Shown here one piece after another: positions 57,498-64,000 of a stretch of DNA of 64,000 bases. The notes under the pieces were generated by a model, which saw nothing but the letters and a program-made list of their open reading frames with translations, made no database searches and was not told the DNA's origin. The first letter of the stretch is position 1, and each line of letters begins with the position of its first letter. The stretch spans positions 1 through 64,000 of the forward strand of contig CAZEAP010000006.1 in NCBI GenBank assembly GCA_964510315.1, in the 5' to 3' direction. Both the position numbers and the translations under genes were made by a program. Source of the stretch: CAZEAP01 sp964510315. Lineage in GTDB: Bacteria; Planctomycetota; Brocadiia; SM23-32.

Positions 57498-58109
57498 TTA
57501 ATAGGTACCCCGTAGCTTTTCGAGCATGTCTTCGAGCGCCGGATCGCCGGGCTGACCGCCGAGCATGATCCGCATACCGGCGAGTGCCCAGCGGTTGGCG
57601 GCCTCACCGAAGTTCGTTGTTCGGGAGTGCCAGTAGGCCGCTTCCTCGCGGGTGAAGCGCGCCACACGGAGCGCAATCAGCTCAACCCTGTCCATCTCCT
57701 GTACCCTTTCACGCAGCTTGAATATCAGCGCCAGCTTGCAGCCCGCCTCCTCGTCCAAGGGCAGATTGCCGCGGAATCTGATGCTGTTGCCACTCAGGAA
57801 GCCGTGGAGTTCCAGCGGGATGCCGGCCTCATCCCTGACCCGGCTGACAATGCTTTGGATCACTGGCAGGCAACGACGCTGCGCTTGTCCGTAGAGGTAG
57901 CCGCGTTCCTGGAGACGGCGCTGATCAGGGCTCTGCTTCGGACCATTCTGTCCGTTGGGGTAGACGCGCTCTTTCACGACGAAGAGGGGGACGGGCTTAT
58001 CGGCATGTTCAGTGATGCGCAGGAGCCACGGAGCCCGGGAAAGGCATGGCTCCACTTGCTGACGGTAGAAGCGAGCCAGATCTGCTTCCTTGCGCTGTTG
58101 CTCAGTCAC
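57498..58109 (-). CDS. Unknown 203-aa protein coupled to the DUF499 gene
   Basis: The protein starts MTEQQRKEADLARFYRQQVE inside the last eight bases of the DUF499 gene, so translation is coupled. It is soluble and basic, with no helical repeats or known motif. Notable blocks are LSGNSIRFRGNLPLDEEAGCKLALIFKLRERV and VARFTREEAAYWHSR. Related defence loci carry a small gene (for example DUF3780) next to DUF499; this protein may be its positional counterpart, but I cannot show homology. Confidence 0.75.
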   Translation of the reverse strand: MTEQQRKEADLARFYRQQVEPCLSRAPWLLRITEHADKPVPLFVVKERVYPNGQNGPKQSPDQRRLQERGYLYGQAQRRCLPVIQSIVSRVRDEAGIPLELHGFLSGNSIRFRGNLPLDEEAGCKLALIFKLRERVQEMDRVELIALRVARFTREEAAYWHSRTTNFGEAANRWALAGMRIMLGGQPGDPALEDMLEKLRGTY

Positions 58110-61100
58110 CGTCGGAGTCCTCGCCGCTGTCCCCCTTCAGCTCTTGGAGGAACGGACAGTCGCTGTCGGGGTCTCTGATCTCAAGATACGCCTCCGTATC
58201 ATCATCCATCTCGGCTGCGCCATCCAGGACTTCAAACAGCTCGCCCAAGCTCCTGAGGGATTCGGGCGACGCGTTCTGCAGGCTCAGACGCAACGTGCCT
58301 CCCTTAGGGAGCTTCAGATTGACGATGTCCAAGTCGTCCACCGTGCTCGTGGCGCCCCGGTTGTAGAGGCTGCCAATACGGCGCAACACGGGAACGAACT
58401 TGGTGGCTCCCTCGCGCCCTGTCAAGGAGAACGTCTCCTTCTCTACCTTGAGCCAGCCCCGCTTCGCTGCCTCAGAGCGCGTAATAACAACATCGTCGAG
58501 TCCGGGCGTGTAGACGATAGCAGCTTCGCCGGTGATGAATTCCGGTTTCTCCTCTTGGTCGAGGTCATTCCTGTACGCGATCAGACGCTCCTCCCGCAGC
58601 AGACTGCTCAGAGCCTCTGTAAGGTCCTGTTCCGGCACATCCCCGTGCTTCTCGGTCAGGCTCTGCTGCAGGTCGGCCACTCTGGCAGCATTGTATGAGG
58701 CGGCCTCGTCCTTGAGCCAGTTCTGGACCTGCTGCGGATCCGGCTTCTCTGATTTCGTCCAGGCCCGCTTCTTTGCCTCCTGAGGCTGGATAATGCAGTA
58801 GTCGACTTCACCCAGATCGAGATGGAGAGGCAGCTCCGTTTCGCGGCTGTAGAACTCCTCAGGCTTGGTACTCTCGTCCCCTCCCATCCGGAACAGACAC
58901 CAGACTCCCTTTGTAACACCGGCCCGGACAATCTGGTCGAGGACTTCGGGTGATTGCAGGACAGGCCAGTTGCGCCTGCAAAGGAAGTTCTCCCTGAGAT
59001 CAGTCAGGCTGGGAGTGGTGGAGTCCTGGAAGAAGAGCTGCTGGAAGTTGGTCAGTGTGGCGGTGTCTGTGCGTTCCCGCGTGATCAGCTCATTGTCGTC
59101 AAGGAGAACCTTCCTGATCCTCTCGATGACGGCAACGCCGCTCTCTCCACCTGCAGTCTTAATGTCCTTCCGAGCAATGCCGCCGGAGGCGGAGGGAAAC
59201 ATCAAGGTGCTGTAGGCTTCCGTGACAGCCGTTTCCAGGGCTTTCTCCCGTTCGGTGGCACGTTGCTTGAAGTCGTCCTCGTTGAGCCGCGAAACGTTGA
59301 CGCCATAGTCTTGAGGGCGCCTTCGCAGTTCCTGTATGGCCAAGGCCCAGCGCGCGTTGTCTTCGATTCTGCGCAGTGTTTCTTCGGCATCTCGCGCATG
59401 CTCGCCGAAGAGGTCGGCGCGATCAGTGGAGCTACTGATCGAGGCGGTCTCAGGCACCAACAGGAATACCAGATTCTGGCGCTCGCGTGGCTGGTTCTGC
59501 CCGCGGGTGGTGATGAATAACTTGGCGTCCACATCCTCAGCGTAAAGGGAGAGCACAGCCAGGACTGGTTTGCTCTTGTCATCCGGAATGTGTTCGGGCG
59601 CGGCAACATCGTGCTCGACGTGAAACATCTGGACATCAGGGGAAACGACTTTCCGGGCAGTGGCGTTGAGCGTGTCTCGGATACGCTGTTGCTGCGACCG
59701 CAGGGAGTGCCAGATTCCGCTTAAGGCCCTTCGCACTGAGGGTTCGACGCTCGCGTAATAGCGTCCCTGCTTGTGTCTGAGGTAATATGCCCCGCCTTCC
59801 AAGTCCTCGATCTTCTCCAGGGCCTTGCGCACCTGCGGCGGTGTGAGGCCGGGGAAGGAGACAGCAAACAAGGCGTCCGGTTCCGAGATGCCGAACACAT
59901 TCGAACTCAGACCTTCTTGCCGTCCCACCAGGCTGTGCAGAAACACCGTCTTCCAGGCGTACTCGTACATCGGATAGCCCTGTGGATGGGGATTGCTGAG
60001 GTCCGCCTCTTCAGCATTGCTCCTCCCTGTCTCCAGTTGCTCCGTATCGGCGCCGCCCACATCGGCGTTAAGGACCGGAAGAAGATCGCCGCCACCCGTG
60101 CGGCCGAGCAGTTCGCTGGCGGTAGCTGGGTCGCGCAGGTTCAGGTGGCACGCGTGAATCATCGGCACTGCCTGCTCCTTGCGCCACAGACTGCGCATGG
60201 CCATGGCCAGCACCCGGAGCACTCCACGTGTCCCCTGGAAGTTCTCAGCTGTGGAGAGCTTCGTGTTCAGATAATCGATCAGCGTGGGGTGAAACGGATA
60301 GTTGAGGACCATGCGTTCCTTGAGGTCGGCGCGGGTTGCCGAGTCCGGTAGCAATCGTGCGTTCTTTCTATACATGGCCATGTATTCGCCGGCCGTTGCC
60401 TTTGCCGCTTCTCGGTCCACCTTTTCCAACAGCCTTTGCGCAAGCACCCGCGACAGCTCCGCTGCTTGCACAGGCACAAGACCTGGCGCAGAATCCCTGA
60501 ATGCTACACTTTCGACTTCATCAACTGCTTTCTGCCCCAGGTTCAGGGCTAAGCTCTCCTCGACATCCTGGCCTTTGACTTCGGAGAGAAGCTCAGCCAG
60601 CTTCTCGGTCTGGGTGGCGAAGGCGTCTGCTCGACCAGCCAAAGTTGCAACGACGACAATGTCGGAGTGTGTGCGCGCATATCCATGAAGGGCGAAGAGG
60701 AATGCTGCCAGCTGCTGGCCTCCGTTAGGCCGGGCGGCCTCAAGACGAGCGGCGTATTGCGCCAGTTCATCCAACAGGATCAGAGCCTTACGATCAGCGA
60801 AGACCGTGTCGAAGTATGGTTTGCCCGGAGCGGCATGAGAAGCTACCTCTTCTTCGACCTCTTGATAGAGCGACCGTCCACCTACCTGGAAAGCGATCTC
60901 GCCCCACAGCGTATATGGGACTAACTCCTTGCCCTTCGGCTCGTGCACAGGGATCTCATCGCCCCTGATGCCTACAACATGTATCTCGCCCGGCTCAGGA
61001 AGCAGATCAGCATAAATGATGTCTTCGAGTACACTATCGAGTTCTCTGCCTCGCTCAGCAACATGGGTGCAGGCAATCAGTGCGTGAGTCTTCCCGCCGC

Positions 61101-61374
61101 CGAAGGCTGTCTCCAGGCGTTGGAGAGCTGGACGAGAGTTGTCGCCGCCGAGGCGGCCGAACACGTCGCTTAACAGTTGTTTCAGGCTGGCCGTAGGGTA
61201 GGTGGCCTCACCGAAGAACAGCTCGGCGTCGGTGTATACAGTGTCGATGGTCGCGGACGAGTCCTCGTAGTAATCAATGACCTCGTTCAGGTTCGCCGTG
61301 AAGATCTCGGGGTTGAACGAGCCGCTGAGGATGTCCGCTCGGGGTTGGCAGGTATCCAGTATCGACTTCACCAT
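58102..61374 (-). CDS. DUF499 AAA+ ATPase of the defence system
   Basis: The 1090-aa protein starts MVKSILDTCQPRADILSGSF, with AGGAGG three bases before the ATG (or six before the next codon, GTG). Walker A is FGGGKTH at 91-97 and Walker B is LILLDE at 198-203, both standard for DUF499/COG1483 ATPases. The C-terminal half has FFQDSTTPSLTDLREN and many DUF499-like helical blocks. It is the first gene of the operon, overlaps the next by eight bases and has a good promoter. It is the likely motor or regulator of the complex. The headless copy at 23844-25523 matches its C-terminal half in fold only, with limited identity. Confidence 0.92.
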   Translation of the reverse strand: MVKSILDTCQPRADILSGSFNPEIFTANLNEVIDYYEDSSATIDTVYTDAELFFGEATYPTASLKQLLSDVFGRLGGDNSRPALQRLETAFGGGKTHALIACTHVAERGRELDSVLEDIIYADLLPEPGEIHVVGIRGDEIPVHEPKGKELVPYTLWGEIAFQVGGRSLYQEVEEEVASHAAPGKPYFDTVFADRKALILLDELAQYAARLEAARPNGGQQLAAFLFALHGYARTHSDIVVVATLAGRADAFATQTEKLAELLSEVKGQDVEESLALNLGQKAVDEVESVAFRDSAPGLVPVQAAELSRVLAQRLLEKVDREAAKATAGEYMAMYRKNARLLPDSATRADLKERMVLNYPFHPTLIDYLNTKLSTAENFQGTRGVLRVLAMAMRSLWRKEQAVPMIHACHLNLRDPATASELLGRTGGGDLLPVLNADVGGADTEQLETGRSNAEEADLSNPHPQGYPMYEYAWKTVFLHSLVGRQEGLSSNVFGISEPDALFAVSFPGLTPPQVRKALEKIEDLEGGAYYLRHKQGRYYASVEPSVRRALSGIWHSLRSQQQRIRDTLNATARKVVSPDVQMFHVEHDVAAPEHIPDDKSKPVLAVLSLYAEDVDAKLFITTRGQNQPRERQNLVFLLVPETASISSSTDRADLFGEHARDAEETLRRIEDNARWALAIQELRRRPQDYGVNVSRLNEDDFKQRATEREKALETAVTEAYSTLMFPSASGGIARKDIKTAGGESGVAVIERIRKVLLDDNELITRERTDTATLTNFQQLFFQDSTTPSLTDLRENFLCRRNWPVLQSPEVLDQIVRAGVTKGVWCLFRMGGDESTKPEEFYSRETELPLHLDLGEVDYCIIQPQEAKKRAWTKSEKPDPQQVQNWLKDEAASYNAARVADLQQSLTEKHGDVPEQDLTEALSSLLREERLIAYRNDLDQEEKPEFITGEAAIVYTPGLDDVVITRSEAAKRGWLKVEKETFSLTGREGATKFVPVLRRIGSLYNRGATSTVDDLDIVNLKLPKGGTLRLSLQNASPESLRSLGELFEVLDGAAEMDDDTEAYLEIRDPDSDCPFLQELKGDSGEDSDGD

Positions 61375-61477
61375 CGGCCTCCTGTCTGCCCTGACGCCAG
61401 ATCTCGGTTGGCTGCCAGCTCCTTGATGTTCCTGCTCGGCGTACCAGCGGAGCGCCCGTCGCCCCTTCACCGCCAGA

Positions 61478-61506
61478 ATTCTAAGCCTCCTCCGCCACGC
61501 CTTCAA
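61478..61506 (-). promoter_or_regulatory. Predicted promoter of the defence operon
   Basis: On the minus strand, TTGAAG (61506-61501) and TAGAAT (61483-61478) are 17 bases apart, giving a leader of about 100 bases before the DUF499 start. Confidence 0.6.
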
Positions 61507-62318
61507 GTCCCCACGCACGCGCACGAGGACGGTTGGCTTTTCTGCTTGCCGCGGTGGGCGAAGCTCAGGCAGTGGGTGGTGACCGAGCTCTGGACCAGCC
61601 AACCAGTTTCGGCTAGGTGTAGAGCCTGGGTCGACCACCGCTCGCCTTCCCATACGTCAGGGATGTGCGGAGGACGAGCGCGGATTGGTGTAAGGTATTG
61701 GCCAGCAACAGCTTGCGAACTGCCGGAATCTGAGAGTGGTTACGAAGAGGGTTGCTTTCGGGGAGCCAACCTTTTTGTAGCGGACATCCGAGCGCCTTCC
61801 CGTTAACGCAAGACCCCGAGAGCGAGAGCCTTCGGGGTTTTCGCACATCCCGCCCCTGCGCAACCCTTTAGCGCATTCCCGCCAGCCTGCCCGTACTCTC
61901 CGTTTCGAAAGAGAGTTTCCGGGGTCCGAAAGCAACCGTGGGGGTTGCGCTCGGTACCCGAAAATTAGCGGAAAAACTCTCTGACTCTCCGTTGAACAAC
62001 CCCCTCTGGGTTAACAACCGCGTACCGACCGGACCCCGAAAGCAACCGTTCCGAACTTGCGTCGGGACGCCCGCCACCCGTTCATTCTGCCAGCTCTCGA
62101 TGCCCGCGCGGTCGCCGAGTTCTGCCACGCACAGGTCGAGCGTCTACTCGAATGTCTAGCCGACTAGCCTCGGCCCTTCGTTCCGTCAATGTTGCTCCGA
62201 GAGAAGCTTGACGCTGGCCACATACGGGGGTAGCATTCCCCTCGCTAGACGGCGCGCCGCAGCAAAGGGTAGTCGCGGTAGAATAAAGAACTATCCACGC
62301 ATCACCACGAGGTGATCA
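61507..62318. other. Noncoding region upstream of the defence operon
   Basis: About 800 bases with no supportable gene. A motif close to CCCGAAAGCAACCG occurs three times, at about 61924 and 62034 on the plus strand and reverse-complemented near 61747. A hairpin of ACCCCGA with TTCGGGGT followed by TTTT lies at 61812-61841. Another GGTTG/CAACC stem with a T run lies at about 61750-61776. Both look like terminators on the plus strand, although no upstream plus-strand gene exists. The region may be an insertion boundary. Confidence 0.5.
61812..61841 (+). terminator. Possible rho-independent terminator
   Basis: ACCCCGA pairs with TTCGGGGT across an 11-12 base loop and is followed by TTTTC. No plus-strand gene precedes it, so it could also be a structural remnant of a lost gene. 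Confidence 0.4.
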
Positions 62319-62735
62319 ATGAATGAGCTTCTGAACATCAAGCCGGCGAGCACCGTTTGGTACCTGGCCTGGGCGATCGTCATCCCACTGGTGATCAGGG
62401 TTTTTATCTCGGCGATTGAGACACGTCGGTTAGCGCTCCAGGGCGGTTTCTGGAAGATCTTCAGTGGTTTCGGAGGCCGCAAATCCGGTGGAAACGGCGA
62501 AGATGTCCCAGCAGACTATTGGCTGGCCTTTACTCTAGGAGTGCTGGAAATGCTGGCATATCCAGCACTGCTGCGGGCTAACCAGCACATCTTTATTGGA
62601 GCGTGGCTCATCTTCAAGACTGTGCACAGACGGTCGTACGCAGCGGGGTACGAGCGCGGGCCATACAATCGTTACTTGGTTGCGAATGGGATCATTCTCG
62701 TCGCCTCGTATTTCGCAGCGCGCTGGTGGTTTTAA
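62319..62735 (+). CDS. Small membrane protein, possible integron cassette gene
   Basis: The 138-aa protein starts MNELLNIKPASTVWYLAWAI after GAGGTGAT. It has three or four hydrophobic segments (residues about 12-32, 68-86, 88-102 and 120-138). No family is recognised. It ends 25 bases before a large imperfect palindrome that resembles an integron attC site. A single unknown membrane-protein ORF followed by such a site is typical of a gene cassette. Confidence 0.65.
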   Translation: MNELLNIKPASTVWYLAWAIVIPLVIRVFISAIETRRLALQGGFWKIFSGFGGRKSGGNGEDVPADYWLAFTLGVLEMLAYPALLRANQHIFIGAWLIFKTVHRRSYAAGYERGPYNRYLVANGIILVASYFAARWWF

Positions 62736-62759
62736 ACGGGGATTGATGGCAGTTGCGCC

Positions 62760-62865
62760 AGATAACGACAGCATGAACCAGCCGAAGGCTCTGTCATGGC
62801 CCAGGCTTTCGCCAGGCCCGCGCCAGCCGACTGCGCTGGCGCCGCCTTCGCTGGTTATGCTGAGC
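62760..62865. other. Candidate attC-like recombination site
   Basis: The arm CAGCATGAACCAGCCGAAGG (62769-62788) pairs with CCTTCGCTGGTTATGCTG (62845-62862). The left arm has two extra unpaired bases, a G after CAGCAT and a C after CCAGC, which is the extrahelical-base pattern of attC sites. A nested 8-bp perfect hairpin (GCGCCAGC / GCTGGCGC) lies near the right arm. The total span of about 100 bases fits attC. The canonical 7-base R' and R'' boxes are not clear. Confidence 0.5.
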
Positions 62866-63022
62866 ATTCCCCACCTACCCTACCATCCCTCCCGCACCCC
62901 ATTCCGACGTTTCGAACTCCGACGGGGTAAGTAAACAACAGAGAGAGTACACCGTCCTGCCCGACGCCGCACCGGCGGCAAGGCCGAGGTCGTCGTGGGC
63001 TTGAGCTCGATAGGAGCCGCCC
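62866..63022. other. Spacer between cassette-like site and DUF2924 cassette
   Basis: No gene is supported. The right end carries AGGAG, the ribosome-binding site for the small ORF at 63023. Confidence 0.4.
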
Positions 63023-63241
63023 ATGCATCCGACCGAGGCCGACCTGAGTCCTGCCGAACGCCGCTGGGAGATCGCCTCCATCTTCGCAGCCGGTATCCTG
63101 CGCCTCCATACCCGCCCCGAGGCCACGCCCGAACCTGCCTGTTCCGTCGCCGAAGACGCATCCGCGCAGCGCCCCAATTCCGCCGAGAAACCCCTTGACT
63201 CTGGCGGTGCGTCGAGCCCTGATGGGGACGGCAGACTGTAG
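63023..63241 (+). CDS. Small first protein of a DUF2924/recombinase cassette
   Basis: A 72-aa protein starting MHPTEADLSPAERRWEIASI, with FAAGILRLHTRPEATP after it and AGGAG six bases upstream. The LSPxERxxEIAxIxAxGxLRL pattern is the small ORF that regularly precedes DUF2924 and serine recombinase genes. Function unknown. The next gene is a DUF2924 fragment, but the recombinase is missing at this place. Confidence 0.7.
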   Translation: MHPTEADLSPAERRWEIASIFAAGILRLHTRPEATPEPACSVAEDASAQRPNSAEKPLDSGGASSPDGDGRL

Positions 63242-63265
63242 ACCGGAGGCTGGAGACTGGAGGCA
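63241..63265. repeat. GGCTGGAG-type repeat
   Basis: ACCGGAGGCTGGAGACTGG repeats the unit seen at 36725. Its GGAGG also serves as the ribosome-binding site of the next ORF. Confidence 0.6.
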
Positions 63266-63268
63266 CAA

Positions 63269-63868
63269 ATGACGGGGAAGCGAAAAGCAAGCAGAAACGC
63301 AAAGGCGGACGTCCGTACCTCCAGACTACAGTCTACAGCCTCACGCCTGGCCGCTTTGCAGCGCATGACCGTGGCCGAGCTACGCGGGAAGTATGCCGAG
63401 GTCTTCGGCGAGGAGACGCGGTCTCGGCACAAGCGGCACCTGATACGCAGGATCGCCTGGCGGCTACAGGCCAACGAAGAGGGAGACCTCTCCGAGCGTG
63501 CGCGCCGACGCGCGGCAGAGCTGGCGGCAGACTCGGACGTCCGCATGACGCCGCCGCCTCCGAACGCCAAGGCTGCGGACGGTCGCGCGAAGGTCGGCAA
63601 CATCAGCATCTCGCAGGACGGGTCGGACACCGCAGCCCTCGACGCGATCAAGCAGGAGGTGGACGTCAACGCCGTCACCGGCCAGTTGCCCGACGAGTAC
63701 ATGCGCGACATCGACATCGTCCGGTACGACTGTGCTGGCCAGGAGACACGACGCTGGACTTTGCACGGCGCGTGGATTAAAGTGCTGGAGTATGACGACC
63801 TGGAAGGCGCAGACACGGAGAATGGCATTGAGAAGCTCAGCGTGTGCTACCAGTATTGGACGCAGTAA
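63269..63868 (+). pseudogene. Chimera: N-terminal half of DUF2924 joined to the C-terminal part of a phage tail-tube-like protein
   Basis: The frame is open for 199 codons. Codons about 17-28 cover an inverted GACTACAG-type repeat. Residues about 30-95 match the N-terminal half of DUF2924 (MTVAELRGKYAEVFGEETRS, HLIRRIAWRLQANEEGDLSE). The last about 90 residues (ISISQDGSDTAALDAIKQEV, then RRWTLHGAWIKVLEYDDLEGADTENGIEKLSV) resemble a tail tube protein of a contractile or long-tailed phage. The two halves have no reason to be one protein, so I infer a deletion fusion. The missing DUF2924 C-terminal half is found at 36473. Confidence 0.65.
63318..63348. repeat. GACTACAG-type repeat inside an ORF
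   Basis: CCAGACTACAGTCTACAGCC and CTCACGCC are the reverse-complement form of the GGCTGGAG family. They lie within the coding frame of the chimeric ORF, near its start. Confidence 0.55.
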
Positions 63869-64000
63869 CGCGACGGCGACGATTGCGGCAGGTGGAAGCG
63901 GAGCGTCGCGCCGACCTGATCAACCCGCCTGGCGCGAGCGTATATCGCGCGACTGATGTTATACGGCCGCTCGTATAGCATCCGATTTGCCGTGGATATG
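63869..64000. other. Right-edge sequence, no gene assigned
   Basis: A short frame reads VEAERRADLINPPGASVYRA and stops at about 63977. It could be the start of another phage protein fragment, but it is too short to judge. Confidence 0.3.

Noticed and set aside
47258..61374. Assigning the defence operon to BREX or DISARM
   Set aside because: There is no PglZ, BrxC or BrxL gene for BREX and no DUF1998 (DrmB) for DISARM; the DUF499/DUF1156 pair points to another association.

Overview
The window is high-GC bacterial DNA, probably from the Planctomycetota or a related PVC-type lineage. That placement rests on the gene families (DUF547, DUF3179, arsenosugar radical SAM ArsS, GDCCVxC, heparinase and sialidase-like catabolic proteins, DUF2924 cassette debris) and is a guess. 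No rRNA, complete tRNA or phylogenetic marker is present.

Layout. (1) 1-5340 holds housekeeping genes: a truncated CDS at the left edge, a DUF1622 membrane protein, an NAD kinase, an HAD hydrolase with an unknown partner, and a minus-strand operon of TetR regulator, flavin reductase and DsrE protein. The tetR promoter carries a perfect 20-bp palindromic operator. (2) 5581-21759 is a long plus-strand run devoted to redox, arsenic and sugar metabolism: DUF547, a six-hairpin glycosidase, TVP38, a MerA-like flavoprotein, a peroxiredoxin lipoprotein, a frameshifted DUF3179, transaldolase, a four-module GDCCVxC/DUF255/DsbD-alpha fusion, ArsM, ArsS, a small secreted protein, a lactonase and a glucose-dehydrogenase-like SDR. 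(3) 22003-27083 is a decayed defence locus: the N-terminal fragment of an Eco57I-type restriction enzyme, an intact ADP-ribosylglycohydrolase, a headless DUF499 protein and a DUF4365 nuclease-like protein. (4) 27106-38308 is a mobile-element graveyard: an FnIII protein, a HepT/MntA toxin-antitoxin pair, three phage-like genes, a serine recombinase and a tyrosine integrase that converge on a tRNA 3'-end fragment, excision and regulatory genes, DUF2924 and HTH fragments, a four-helix-bundle pseudogene and a DUF3883 protein. (5) 38446-46630 is a mostly minus-strand catabolic set (sialidase-like, flavin reductase, sugar-isomerase-like TIM barrel, M14 peptidase, heparinase) interrupted by gene and phage fragments. 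(6) 47258-61374 is an intact-looking minus-strand defence operon. (7) 62319-64000 holds an integron-like cassette and further phage and DUF2924 fragments.

The most interesting system is the 14-kb operon at 47258-61374. In transcription order it encodes a DUF499 AAA+ ATPase, a 203-aa unknown protein, a GmrSD-like DUF262/HNH protein fused to a Schlafen AlbA_2 domain, a 100-aa acidic protein, a DUF1156 adenine-type DNA methyltransferase, a PLD-SNF2 helicase and a 143-aa unknown protein. The DUF499/DUF1156/PLD-helicase core matches a gene association already predicted to be antiviral. The embedded GmrSD-AlbA_2 protein and the three small genes make this a distinctive variant. A C-terminal fragment of a second DUF499 protein lies about 35 kb away, so the genome has probably acquired such systems more than once.
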